From CAYMCO01 sp964388955 (lineage in GTDB: Bacteria; Chloroflexota; Anaerolineae; Anaerolineales; E44-bin32): DNA of 64,000 nucleotides. Both the position numbers and the translations under genes were made by a program. Shown piece after piece: positions 25,654 through 34,291 of this stretch; position 1 is the first letter of the stretch, and every line of letters begins with the position of its first letter. The DNA is taken from assembly GCA_964388955.1 (NCBI GenBank), contig CAYMCO010000004.1, positions 1 through 64,000 on the forward strand, read 5' to 3'. The notes under the pieces are model-generated. The model had not been told where the DNA came from, made no database searches, and saw only the letters and a list, made by a program, of their open reading frames with translations.

Positions 25654-26286
25654 ATGCCTAGGATGATTCGGTCAAGGCCACTCCCGCGGGCGTTCTTTCG
25701 TCGACCCACCCTGCACGTCGCCCGCGATCTCTTGGGTATGCGCCTCGTGCGCTTGGAAGGGGGCGGAGAGCGCACGGCCGGGATCGTGATCGAATGCGAA
25801 GCATATATTGGGGAGTCGGACCTCGGATGCCATGCCCGGAGCGGAAGAACCGAGCGCAACCGGTCGATGTGGGGCCCGCCCGGCCATGCCTACGTATACT
25901 TCACCTACGGTATCCACTGGATGCTCAACGCGGTCACGGAAGCCCGCGGCTTTCCCGCCGCCGTGCTGATTCGCGCCCTGTGGCCCACCGAGGGGATCGC
26001 ACGCGTACGGCGTCGACGCGAGGGCCGCGCCTTCTCCGCGCTGACCGATGGGCCAGCCAAGCTTTGCCAGGCGCTGGCTATCGATGGTCAGATGGATGGG
26101 ACCGACCTATGCGCAGAGGACACCCCGTTGTTTTTCGAGACGAGATCCGGGATTGAGGATAGACTCGTGACTACTGGTCCCCGCGTGGGGTTAAACAGTG
26201 TGCCGGAACCTTGGAGGAGCATCCCCTGGCGCTTTCGCGTGCGGGGTGATCAAGTACAGGCCCTGGTCAGAGAGGAGCAAGGATGA
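25654..26286 (+). CDS. 3-methyladenine DNA glycosylase (AAG/MPG type)
   Basis: A 210-residue base-excision repair enzyme of the alkyladenine glycosylase family. The motifs ARDLLGMRLV, IVIECEAYIGESDLGCHA with the catalytic Glu, and GHAYVYFTYGIHWMLN with the intercalating Tyr region are all present. It removes alkylated or deaminated purines from DNA. The ATG at 25654 (or 25663) is chosen; an in-frame codon at 25582 adds a basic stretch not seen in the family. It overlaps the next gene, fabI, by ATGA. Confidence 0.92.
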   Translation: MPRMIRSRPLPRAFFRRPTLHVARDLLGMRLVRLEGGGERTAGIVIECEAYIGESDLGCHARSGRTERNRSMWGPPGHAYVYFTYGIHWMLNAVTEARGFPAAVLIRALWPTEGIARVRRRREGRAFSALTDGPAKLCQALAIDGQMDGTDLCAEDTPLFFETRSGIEDRLVTTGPRVGLNSVPEPWRSIPWRFRVRGDQVQALVREEQG

Positions 26287-27062
26287 GCTTGTTGGAGGGG
26301 AAGACTGCGCTGGTTTTTGGCGTGGCAAATGATCATTCCATCGCTTGGGGCATCGCGCGCGCCATGCATGCGCACGGAGCCAGATTGGCGTTCTCCTACG
26401 CCAGCGAAGCGCTCGAGCGGAGGGTGCGGCCGCTGGCCGAATCGGTCACCGCCACCTTCATCGAGCAATGCGACGTCACCAAAGATGAGCAGATCGAGCG
26501 CACCTTTGCCAAAGCCAAGCGAGAATTGGGGGAGATCGACGTATTGGTGCACGCCATCGCCTTTGCGGAGCCCGAGGATCTGATGGATCGTTATGTGAAA
26601 ACCAGCCGCTCCGGTTTCCACACCGCCATGGATATCAGTGTGTACTCTCTGACCGCCCTCGCCAGGGCGGCATTGCCGCTCATGCCGCAGGGCGGTTCGA
26701 TCATGACTATGACCCATTATGGCGCTGACAAGGTGATGCCCAATTACAATGTCATGGGCATTGCCAAGGCGGCCCTGGAGGCCTCCGTGCGCTACCTCGC
26801 TGCCGACGTTGGAGAAGAGGGCGTCCGGGTGAATGCCATTTCCGCGGGACCCGTGCGCACCCTTTCGGCCGCGGGTGTGAAAGGCTTCAAGCGCATGCAT
26901 AGAGAATATCCCAGCATCGTCCCCATGCGGCGAAATATCACGATCGACGATGTGGGCGGCGTCGCCGTCTGGCTCGCATCAGACTTGTCGCGCAGCGTCA
27001 CAGGAGATGTGATCTTCGTCGACTCCGGCTACAATATTCTGGGTGCCCCTTTGGAGGAGTGA
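26283..27062 (+). CDS. fabI: Enoyl-[acyl-carrier-protein] reductase (NADH)
   Basis: A 259-residue FabI that reduces trans-2-enoyl-ACP in the last step of the fatty acid elongation cycle. The FabI-specific cofactor site GVANDHSIAWGIA is at residues 13-25, and the catalytic Tyr and Lys are in NYNVMGIAKAALE (Y-x6-K), which separates FabI from ordinary SDRs. TMTHYGADKV precedes it, as in the family. It overlaps the glycosylase gene by ATGA and the GGDEF gene by GTGA. Confidence 0.95.
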   Translation: MSLLEGKTALVFGVANDHSIAWGIARAMHAHGARLAFSYASEALERRVRPLAESVTATFIEQCDVTKDEQIERTFAKAKRELGEIDVLVHAIAFAEPEDLMDRYVKTSRSGFHTAMDISVYSLTALARAALPLMPQGGSIMTMTHYGADKVMPNYNVMGIAKAALEASVRYLAADVGEEGVRVNAISAGPVRTLSAAGVKGFKRMHREYPSIVPMRRNITIDDVGGVAVWLASDLSRSVTGDVIFVDSGYNILGAPLEE

Positions 27063-28252
27063 AGCAGACCGGCTCACCGGTCGTTGGAAGAGATATGTTT
27101 GAACGCGTGCGCGGAACGCTTTTCCCCCCAATGAGCTCCGATGCCATCCGGTTGCGGACTCGGGTGGCGCATTTCGTCCTTCCCATATTCTACTTCTTGC
27201 TGGTGTTGTGGCTCGTCGAGGGAATAACCCTGGGCCGGTTCGCGCTGAGCCTGGGATATGAAACCAGCCTCGCCCTGGTTTCTATGGGAATCCTGTCGTC
27301 GCTCGGGGTACTGACCATATGGCTCGTGCGCAGAAATCGCATCGCCAGCGCTGGACATGTGCTCGGAATCGCCTACTTCGGCTTCGCTGTCCTCCAGAGC
27401 TTCGACCTGCCCCAAAGCACCAGTCTCATGAGCTTCGGTTTTTACGCCGCCATCATGTCGGTCGGCGCTATCGTCGGCGGGCTGGCGGCGTATTATTACG
27501 CCGCTGCGGCCATCTTGTCGATGGTCGCCATTTGGCTGCAGAACCCAGCCCTGACATCAAATCCATTTGATCAAGCCACAGGAATCCCCTTCTTGGTGAG
27601 CCAGGGGGCCCTTTTTCTCGGATTGGCGGCGCTGCTGCACTTCCTCTCCATCCAGATCCAGAACACCCTGGCCAAGATGCGGGACCAGGCGAACGAAATG
27701 AAGCAACTGGCGTTGACCGATCCGCTCACCGATCTCTCCAACCGCCGCCATCTGCTCAGCCGACTCGAGCACGAGCACCAGCGCTCACGCCGGTATCAGC
27801 GCTCGCTGAGTCTGATCTTCATTGACTTGGATGATTTCAAAGAAGTCAACGATCGCTTCGGACATCTGGTCGGGGATGACGTGCTGCGGGGGATCGCCCA
27901 GTGCCTGCGTTCCTCCATCCGATCAACAGACCTGCTGGCGCGCGTGGGAGGCGATGAATTCGCAATCCTGCTGCCGGAGACTCGGTCCGATGGCGCTCTT
28001 CGCGTGGTTGATCGGCTGCGGGAATCTCTGGCGGAATACTCAGCGCGCGCCAATCCTTCCCTCCCTCAACTGACCTTCTGCGCCGGTGTCGCCGAGCTCA
28101 CACCCGCGGACGGATCCATCGACGAAATGCTCGCTCGCGCGGATCGCCTGCAGTACATGGCCAAGAGTGCGGGCAAGAACTCAACCAAGACCGAGCGCGA
28201 TCTGCCAAGGGAGACACCGGTGGATGAGGGCCCTTCGCGCGCACAGTCCTGA
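27059..28252 (+). CDS. Membrane diguanylate cyclase (GGDEF)
   Basis: A 397-residue protein with about six N-terminal membrane helices (residues ~35-210), a short coiled linker, and a GGDEF domain (residues ~215-385). The active site reads RVGGDEF and is intact. An RxxD inhibitory site (RSTD) lies five residues before GGDEF, so product feedback is expected. It would make cyclic di-GMP from two GTP. The GTG at 27059 overlaps the fabI stop; the ATG at 27095 is an alternative start. The N-terminal sensor is not a named domain I recognise. Confidence 0.9.
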   Translation: MKQTGSPVVGRDMFERVRGTLFPPMSSDAIRLRTRVAHFVLPIFYFLLVLWLVEGITLGRFALSLGYETSLALVSMGILSSLGVLTIWLVRRNRIASAGHVLGIAYFGFAVLQSFDLPQSTSLMSFGFYAAIMSVGAIVGGLAAYYYAAAAILSMVAIWLQNPALTSNPFDQATGIPFLVSQGALFLGLAALLHFLSIQIQNTLAKMRDQANEMKQLALTDPLTDLSNRRHLLSRLEHEHQRSRRYQRSLSLIFIDLDDFKEVNDRFGHLVGDDVLRGIAQCLRSSIRSTDLLARVGGDEFAILLPETRSDGALRVVDRLRESLAEYSARANPSLPQLTFCAGVAELTPADGSIDEMLARADRLQYMAKSAGKNSTKTERDLPRETPVDEGPSRAQS

Positions 28253-28352
28253 ATCCCCTCTGGCCGACAGATTGACCCCCGCGACGTCAACCAACATCCC
28301 TCCCTGTGCGCCGAACCGGCCCACCGGATTATCATCCTGGAGAGGAGCCAAT

Positions 28353-28769
28353 ATGGTTTACACGGAGTACCTTCAACTGAACACCAAGGGGGACACCGAC
28401 ATGCACAACCTCACTCAGAGAATCGCGCGCATCGTGCAGGATTCGGGGCTTGAGAGAGGCACGGCCACTATCTTCACCCCCTCTTCCACGAGCGCACTGA
28501 CGACCATCGAATTCGAATCCGGCGCCCTACACGACCTGGCACGCGCCCTTGATGAAATCGCGCCGGCAGACCGCGAATACAAGCATAACCTTCGCTGGCA
28601 TGACGGAAACGGGCATTCCCATCTGCGGGCCGCGCTGATGGGCCCATCTCTGAACATTCCCTTTGTAGGTGGCGAACTCGCCTTGGGAACCTGGCAGCAG
28701 GTCCTCTTCCTCGACTTTGACGTTCGCCCGCGAGAGCGCAGATTGGTCGTCCAAGTCGTCGGCGAATAG
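28353..28769 (+). CDS. YjbQ-family protein (UPF0047, secondary thiamine-phosphate synthase type)
   Basis: A 138-residue single-domain protein. The family pattern is clear: ATIFTPSSTSALTTIEFESG near residue 45, NLRWHDGNGHSHLRAALMG near 80 with conserved His residues, and LALGTWQQVLFLDFD near 110. The fold binds a metal, and some members have weak thiamine-phosphate synthase activity; the true role is uncertain. The ATG at 28353 follows AGAGGAG at 28341-28347. Confidence 0.9.
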   Translation: MVYTEYLQLNTKGDTDMHNLTQRIARIVQDSGLERGTATIFTPSSTSALTTIEFESGALHDLARALDEIAPADREYKHNLRWHDGNGHSHLRAALMGPSLNIPFVGGELALGTWQQVLFLDFDVRPRERRLVVQVVGE

Positions 28770-28819
28770 GACCTTTATGGTAATATTCAGCTGAGAAAGG
28801 ACACAAAGGAGAACCATTC

Positions 28820-29707
28820 GTGCAACAGGAACGACGTCGTTTGCTGGCGGTGCTGGCGCATCCGGACGATGAAAGCTTCGGACCTGGAGGAACGCTCGCC
28901 TTGTATGCCAAGCGCGGGGTTGAAGTTCACCTGATTTGTGCGACCGGCGGCGAGGAGGGAGATGTCCCGCCCGAGATGCTGCAGGAGTTTGGCGAGGTCG
29001 CTGCCTTGCGCAAGGCGGAGCTCCGCTGCGCGGCATCCTGCCTTGGCTTGGCGGGGGTGCACTTCTTGGGATATCGAGACTCGGGCATGGCGGGATCGCC
29101 ACACAACCAGGATCCGGGCGCCCTGGCTGCGGCTCCGGTGGACGAAGTTGCTGAGAAAGTCACCCAGTACATACGTGCCCTGAAGCCGCAAGTGGTCATC
29201 ACCTTCGACCCCATCGGCGGCTACCGACACCCCGATCATATCGCCATTCATCGGGCGACTGTCAAGGCCTTCTACGCAGCGGGGGACCCCGGCAAATATC
29301 CGGGAGAATTGGGGCCTTTCCAGCCAGAAAAGCTCTATTACCACACTTTTTCTCGCCGCTTCTTGAGCGTGCTGGTCAAACTGATGCCCCTCATCGGCAA
29401 AGATCCCCACAAGTGGGGTCGAAACGACGATATCGACTTGACCAAATTGGCCACCAACCACTTCCCAATCCACGCGCGCATCGACTATAGTGAGGTGGAG
29501 GAGCTGAAACGCAGGGCGTCCGCCTGCCATGCCAGCCAGGCGGGACCCCCTACATCAGGCTTGCTGCGTTATGTATTCCGCCTGGTGGACGGGCGGGAGA
29601 ATTTCATGCGCGCCTTTCCACCTGCCCGCCCTGGATTGAGAGAGAAGGATCTGTTCGCGGGGCTGGATGAGGATCGTCTGCCCATCCCAGCCGCCGCGTC
29701 TTCATAG
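28820..29707 (+). CDS. PIG-L/LmbE-family deacetylase
   Basis: A 295-residue zinc-dependent N-acetyl-sugar deacetylase. The signature AHPDDESFGPGGTLA (residues ~12-26) supplies the His-Asp-Asp metal and base residues, and HPDHIAIHRAT (near 135) supplies the second His. The family includes MshB and BshB, which deacetylate GlcNAc-containing thiol precursors or conjugates. It starts on GTG preceded by AAGGAG. No thiol biosynthesis genes are adjacent, so the substrate is open. Confidence 0.88.
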   Translation: MQQERRRLLAVLAHPDDESFGPGGTLALYAKRGVEVHLICATGGEEGDVPPEMLQEFGEVAALRKAELRCAASCLGLAGVHFLGYRDSGMAGSPHNQDPGALAAAPVDEVAEKVTQYIRALKPQVVITFDPIGGYRHPDHIAIHRATVKAFYAAGDPGKYPGELGPFQPEKLYYHTFSRRFLSVLVKLMPLIGKDPHKWGRNDDIDLTKLATNHFPIHARIDYSEVEELKRRASACHASQAGPPTSGLLRYVFRLVDGRENFMRAFPPARPGLREKDLFAGLDEDRLPIPAAASS

Positions 29708-30214
29708 CCCTTTCTCGGCTCCGAATCCTGAGCTCTCGGCCGGTCTCGGCGAACTCGCCCTTTCCCCCAGGCTACGTCCCTAAGCGGCCCGGTGCTCCTT
29801 CCAGGTGTTGGGGGGATATCTCCTGCCAGCCGCCCTGCAACGAGAGCAGCAGGGGGCGATTTCTCCCCAGTGCCTCCCGGGATCCTCCGCGCAACGTGCG
29901 CAGCCTCAGGCCGATCAGACGAAACGTGTGAGTGTTGATCCCTTGTCTGGACGATACAGCCCCCGGGCGCTACAATAGCGTCGCACTTTATTGTCAGCCC
30001 GAACCGGTTCTGATGGTAGGGGGACCATGTGACAGCTGGCAGGCCATGGCCCGTCATTGGCCTTCCCAGATGCCGACCGGTTGTCCTCTCGCCCGGTGGC
30101 TCGCAGCCGTCTCGGATCACGGACAAAAAACCGGTGTAGGGACGATCTCACTTGAGGTCGCCTCGCCGGTCACAGGGTAGAGTGCGAAACCTGCGATGAT
30201 GGAGCGGAGCGTAT
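29708..30214. other. 507 bases without a recognisable gene
   Basis: No frame on either strand gives a convincing protein and I see no known RNA. It contains short GC-rich inverted repeats and separates the PIG-L gene from the DUF2179 pair. Confidence 0.5.
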
Positions 30215-30742
30215 ATGCTTGATTTCCTGGCCATCCCCGTTTTCCTGTTCCCCTTCGTGATCTTCGGCCTGCGCGTGATTGACATGTCCCTGGACACCAT
30301 CCGGGTGCTGTTTGTGATTCGTGGCCGCCGATCGCTGGCATGGCTGCTCGGGTTCTTCCAATCCGCGCTTTGGGTCGTCGCCATCAGCAGTGTGCTGACC
30401 AACCTCGGGAATCTATGGAACATCATCGGCTACGCCTCCGGTTTCGCAACCGGCAACGTGGTCGGGATGATGATCGAGGAGCGTTTGGCAATTGGCCATA
30501 TGCATATGCGCATCATTAGTTCACGCAGGAGCAGCGCAATAGCAGAAGCCATTAGACAAGCGGGCTACGCCGCCACCGAGCTCGCCGGAAGAGGGAAGGA
30601 TGGGACTGTAGGCGTGATCATCGCCAGCGTGCGCCGGCGGGATGTGGGGCGCGTGGAAGCGGAAGCCGAGCGCATCGACCCTGAGGCCTTCGTCAGCGTC
30701 GGCGACGTGCGGCCGCTGCATCGCGGCTACTGGCGCGGTTGA
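30215..30742 (+). CDS. DUF2179/DUF5698 membrane protein (first paralogue)
   Basis: A 175-residue protein with three N-terminal membrane helices (FLFPFVIFGLRVIDM, AWLLGFFQSALWVVAIS, WNIIGYASGFATGNVVG) and a small C-terminal cytoplasmic DUF2179 domain (HMRIISSRR ... VGVIIASVRRRDVGRV ... DPEAFVSVGDV). The function of this family is unknown. It is followed after 22 bases by a paralogue with the same layout. Confidence 0.87.
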   Translation: MLDFLAIPVFLFPFVIFGLRVIDMSLDTIRVLFVIRGRRSLAWLLGFFQSALWVVAISSVLTNLGNLWNIIGYASGFATGNVVGMMIEERLAIGHMHMRIISSRRSSAIAEAIRQAGYAATELAGRGKDGTVGVIIASVRRRDVGRVEAEAERIDPEAFVSVGDVRPLHRGYWRG

Positions 30743-30764
30743 GTGGTCCGAAGGTGAGTATCTC

Positions 30765-31316
30765 ATGCTGATGAAAACAATCCAAGCCCTGAGCGCCTCG
30801 TGGCTCCAAGCCCCCGTCTTGTACCTGTCGGCGGCAATCTTCCTGTTGCGCACCGTCGATGTCACCATCGCAACCTTGCGCATGTTCATGGTGGCACGGG
30901 GAAATCGCGCCGCGGCGTGGATCGCCGCCGCCCTTCAGTCATTGATATTCATCACCCTCATTTCGGGCCTGCTCTCCAACCTGCAGAACCCCCTCAACTT
31001 GATCGCCTTCGCCGCGGGCTTTGCCACTGGGAACGTGCTCGGAGTGACGATCGAATCGCGCCTGGCGCCAGGCCACAGCTTGATGCGCATTGTCAGTGCC
31101 AAACGTGGCAAAGCCATCGTCGAATCCCTACATCGTGAGCAACGCGGCGCCACAGAGATCCCGGCCGCAGGCATGTCCGGCATGGTGAGCTTGATCCTCT
31201 CCTTCATCCCCCGGAGGGAGGTCAAAGGGGCGGCAGAAAGCATCATTGACTTGGATCCGGAGGCCTATATTTCGGCGGAGAATGTGCGTCTGCTCGGCGG
31301 CGGTTGGCGTCCTTGA
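30765..31316 (+). CDS. DUF2179/DUF5698 membrane protein (second paralogue)
   Basis: A 183-residue paralogue of the preceding protein: FLLRTVDVTIATLRMFMVAR, AAALQSLIFITLISGLLSN and LIAFAAGFATGNVLGV as membrane segments, then LMRIVSAKRGKAI ... PEAYISAENVR. The two genes are a tandem duplication, probably one operon and perhaps a heteromer. ATGs at 30765 and 30771 are both possible, after AAGGTGAG. Confidence 0.87.
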   Translation: MLMKTIQALSASWLQAPVLYLSAAIFLLRTVDVTIATLRMFMVARGNRAAAWIAAALQSLIFITLISGLLSNLQNPLNLIAFAAGFATGNVLGVTIESRLAPGHSLMRIVSAKRGKAIVESLHREQRGATEIPAAGMSGMVSLILSFIPRREVKGAAESIIDLDPEAYISAENVRLLGGGWRP

Positions 31317-31387
31317 AATACCGCTTGGCTCCGCTGGCGGAGGATTCCAGGGAAAGCTCCCCCTGGGTACTAGGAAGAATCTCAGGT

Positions 31388-31417
31388 TTGCACCCCCCCC
31401 TCCTTTATGGTTATAAT
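31388..31417 (+). promoter_or_regulatory. Sigma70-type promoter of the DUF4388-GTPase operon
   Basis: TTGCAC at 31388-31393 and TATAAT at 31412-31417, spacer 18. A run of nine Cs lies in the spacer. The ATG follows at 31471. Confidence 0.6.
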
Positions 31418-31470
31418 CCTCCCACTTGGCAAGACACGCTCCTATCTAGGCCTATGCGAATGAGGCCCAA

Positions 31471-32286
31471 ATGGCATTAAAGGGCCGTCTGCGCGACTTC
31501 AGCGTTGCGCAACTTCTTAACCTGATCAATCTGGCAAAGAAATCTGGGACGCTCACGCTCGAGGCCCCGGACGAGGTGGCATGGGTTTCGTTCACCAGAG
31601 GCCGGTTGAACTACGCTCAGTTGGTGAATGAGGATGGCACCCTGACGGGAATCCTCACCCGCAACGGACGGCTGAACTCGCGCCAAGCCAAACTCATTAA
31701 GTCGCGCGCAAAGAATATGCAGGACAAGGAGTTGGGGCTTCTGCTCATCAACTCCGGCTATCTCACTCAGCAGCAAATCCTCGACAGCATCCGCAAATAC
31801 GTACTGGACATCGTCTACCAGCTATTCACCTGGACCGATGGCTATTTCCGCTTTGATCCCGAACTCCTGGCGCCACAGGACCGTATCACGCTGCGCATGG
31901 AGCTGGAGAACGTGATCATCGAGGGATCGCGCCATGTGCGCGAGGCCGAGCAGCTGCAGGAGGAGATGCCCAATCTGGATATGGCGCTGAATTTCGTCGA
32001 GCGAGCTGGTGCAAACATCAAAGACATCAGTCTCAACGCCACCGAGTGGAAGGTGGTCAACTACATCAATCCAAAGAATTCCGTCCGCCAGATCGCCAAG
32101 GCCTTGAAGATGAGCGATTTCGAGATCCGGCATGTGGTCTTCGGTTTGCTGCAAGCCGGCCTTGTGGAAATCGTCCGGCCCGAGGGCATGCCGCTTCCCC
32201 CGCAAGCTCGGCGCATCAAACCCGTCGACAAGGAACGTCAAGTTTCGCTGGTCAACCGCTTGATGCAGCGCATTCGTTCGCTCTAG
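31471..32286 (+). CDS. DUF4388 (PATAN-type) regulatory protein
   Basis: A 271-residue cytoplasmic protein. The N-terminal DUF4388 domain is recognised by ALKGRLRDFSVAQLLNLINL, SGTLTLEA and VSFTRGRLNYAQ. A second related segment (LGLLLINSGYLTQQQILDSI...LFTWTDGYFRFDP) follows, and the C-terminal ~70 residues look like a winged helix (ATEWKVVNYI...SVRQIAKALKMSDFEIRHVVFGLLQAGLVEIV). Proteins of this class often partner with small GTPases in cell polarity or signalling; such a GTPase gene follows 13 bases later. Confidence 0.85.
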   Translation: MALKGRLRDFSVAQLLNLINLAKKSGTLTLEAPDEVAWVSFTRGRLNYAQLVNEDGTLTGILTRNGRLNSRQAKLIKSRAKNMQDKELGLLLINSGYLTQQQILDSIRKYVLDIVYQLFTWTDGYFRFDPELLAPQDRITLRMELENVIIEGSRHVREAEQLQEEMPNLDMALNFVERAGANIKDISLNATEWKVVNYINPKNSVRQIAKALKMSDFEIRHVVFGLLQAGLVEIVRPEGMPLPPQARRIKPVDKERQVSLVNRLMQRIRSL

Positions 32287-32299
32287 CTGAGGAACTGCC

Positions 32300-32851
32300 A
32301 TGCAGACCGTGAAAATGGTGGTCACCGGGCCCTTCAATTCCGGAAAGACCTCCTTCATCCGCTCCGTGAGCGAGATCGATGTGGTCTCCACAGAACGCAA
32401 GATCACCACGGAAGCAGAGCGGGTCAAAGCCACCACCACCGTCGCCATGGATTTTGGACGCATCACGGTGGATGATGAATTGGTGCTGTACTTGTTCGGC
32501 ACGCCGGGCCAGAAGCGATTTGACTTCATGTGGGAGATCCTGTCCGAAGGCATGCTCGGTTTTATCGTTATGGTGGACAGCGCCCGGCCGGAAACCTTTC
32601 GAGAAGCAAAGGGCATCCTGCATACGTTCCGCGCCTATGCCCCCACCCCTTATGTGGTCGCCGCAAACAAGCAGGACCTGGACGACGCGTGGAAGGTCAA
32701 TGACCTGCGGATCGCACTCAAGCTCAGCAACGATATCAAGATGCTCCCCTGCGTCGCGAGTGACCGGGAGTCCGTGAAGAGCGTCCTGCTCCAATTGCTA
32801 TACAGCATCTTGGAAGAGATGGGCGTGGAGGCGAAACAAGGCCGCAGCTAG
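32300..32851 (+). CDS. Small Ras/MglA-like GTPase
   Basis: A 183-residue GTP-binding protein. G1 is TGPFNSGKTS (residues 9-18), G3 is LFGTPGQKRFDFM with Gly-Thr-Pro-Gly instead of the usual DTAG, and G4 is ANKQDLDD. This sequence pattern is typical of the bacterial small GTPases paired with DUF4388 or roadblock proteins. It is in the same transcription unit as the DUF4388 gene, and its state is probably read out by that protein. The downstream target is not visible. Confidence 0.9.
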   Translation: MQTVKMVVTGPFNSGKTSFIRSVSEIDVVSTERKITTEAERVKATTTVAMDFGRITVDDELVLYLFGTPGQKRFDFMWEILSEGMLGFIVMVDSARPETFREAKGILHTFRAYAPTPYVVAANKQDLDDAWKVNDLRIALKLSNDIKMLPCVASDRESVKSVLLQLLYSILEEMGVEAKQGRS

Positions 32852-32972
32852 ACCCCGGCCCGACTCCTATCGAGACCTCCGCGAGGCAACCTTCACTGAG
32901 GCGCAACTTTCGCTCGGCACAGCGCATTCAAAGGCAGCATCTCTCATTCTTGACCAGCATAGGAGGAGACCC

Positions 32973-33230
32973 ATGGGAAGTCAGATCGCCGGCTGGATTC
33001 TGTTTGTATTGGGACTTGTGTTGTATGCCGTCGCCATCTGGGGCCGGGTGAGCGAACTGTTCTCCCCCAAGCGCGTTGCTGCCGACCTGGCATCTATCGA
33101 AGATAGCGCGGAAGCCATCGCCAAACTGGCTGAGGCGTTGTCAAAATTCTCACAGGACATTCAGTTCGCGATTCTAGGCTCCGGCTGCCTGGCAGCGGGT
33201 CTCTATCTGCTTGCAACCCGCCCCTTCTGA
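32973..33230 (+). CDS. Small two-helix membrane protein
   Basis: An 85-residue protein with a membrane helix at each end (IAGWILFVLGLVLYAVAIW and FAILGSGCLAAGLYLLA) and a short amphipathic Ala-rich helix between. AGGAGG at 32961-32966 precedes the ATG, supporting real translation. Family not recognised. Confidence 0.7.
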   Translation: MGSQIAGWILFVLGLVLYAVAIWGRVSELFSPKRVAADLASIEDSAEAIAKLAEALSKFSQDIQFAILGSGCLAAGLYLLATRPF

Positions 33231-33364
33231 GCGCAGGACGCCAGATATGCCGATAGCAGCTCTTGATTTGCGGGTCTACCCCCGAGAAATCGGGCACGCG
33301 CAAGCGCGCAACTTTGGGTAGACTTTGAGCGTTAATGGCCACTCCATATCGGAGGGTCGATTCG

Positions 33365-33883
33365 ATGCCAAAACACTTCATTCGCCACACAAAGCGGGCC
33401 ATGAGCGAAGAGATCACGATCCACAAGATGGATCACAACGGAGAGGAGTTGCTCGCCTACGTCGGCAACCTGCTCGAGCTGACTCCAAACTCGATTACCA
33501 TCGAGGCTCGCTTCCAGCGCGACGATGTGGAGGTGGGGGGTCTGCAGATCCAGCGCGGGGACCGCTTCGTGGAGCACTTCTACACTGATCATTGGTACAA
33601 CATCTTTTCTGTCTATGACGAGAGAACGGACCTGCTGAAGGGATGGTACTGCAATATCACCCGGCCGGCTCGCATTGAGCCGGCCCATGTCTACGCCGAT
33701 GACCTGGCGCTGGACGTGATCGTGTTTCCCGATGGCCGCTGGCTGGTGACGGATGAAGAGGAATTTGCCGACCTGGATCTGAACCTATCCGAGCGGCGGA
33801 ACGCGCTCCAAGCGGTCACCGAGCTTCAGGCCATGGTGATACGGAGGCAGGGGGTGTTCTCAACGATCTCCTTACACGGCTGA
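33365..33883 (+). CDS. DUF402-domain protein
   Basis: A 172-residue protein with the DUF402 fold: GDRFVEHFYTDHWYNIFSVYD, GWYCNITRPARIE and DLALDVIVFPDGRW followed by the acidic VTDEEEF. Characterised DUF402 proteins are nucleoside di/triphosphatases or RNase G/E-associated proteins; the acidic metal-binding residues seem retained. The ATG at 33365 begins the conserved part. Confidence 0.82.
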   Translation: MPKHFIRHTKRAMSEEITIHKMDHNGEELLAYVGNLLELTPNSITIEARFQRDDVEVGGLQIQRGDRFVEHFYTDHWYNIFSVYDERTDLLKGWYCNITRPARIEPAHVYADDLALDVIVFPDGRWLVTDEEEFADLDLNLSERRNALQAVTELQAMVIRRQGVFSTISLHG

Positions 33884-34291
33884 CGGGAGCGGCCACCATC
33901 CCCTATCGGCTGCCCGTCAACCACCAGCGGCTCGCCACAGGTCTGGTAGAGCACGCCAGGATTCTTCCCAATTCTGGCGTCCCTCGCTGCCCCGAGCCTC
34001 CCGGTCACCCCCCTTCCCGAGACACCGTCAGAGGAGTCATCGACGGCTCGATTCCAGGGCGGGTACGGCGTTGGGAACGTCAGAGCATAGGCGCCAGAGG
34101 CAGGATCAGCCCCAATTCGCCCTTGATTACGGGGAACGCCAGGCAGAAGGGGATCAGCAGGAGCACGCCGATGTGGAACAATCGCGACCCGTTTCTCCTG
34201 CCGTGGCCGGAGTGATGGGCCGGGTTCCAGAACCACCTTGCAGCGGGGACCCGCCGTGGGTCAAGTGGATGGACGCTCCGCGGTTGAGCGA
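33884..34291. other. 408 bases without a clear gene
   Basis: On the minus strand, positions about 34080-34240 encode a hydrophobic stretch (LFHIGVLLLIPFCLAFP ... GLILPLAP) directly downstream of the DUF2085 gene. It lacks a good start codon, so I do not call it. The rest shows nothing recognisable. Confidence 0.4.

Noticed and set aside
33826..34236. 136-codon minus-strand frame overlapping the end of the DUF402 gene
   Set aside because: No domain, unusual composition and overlap with a conserved gene; treated as a shadow.
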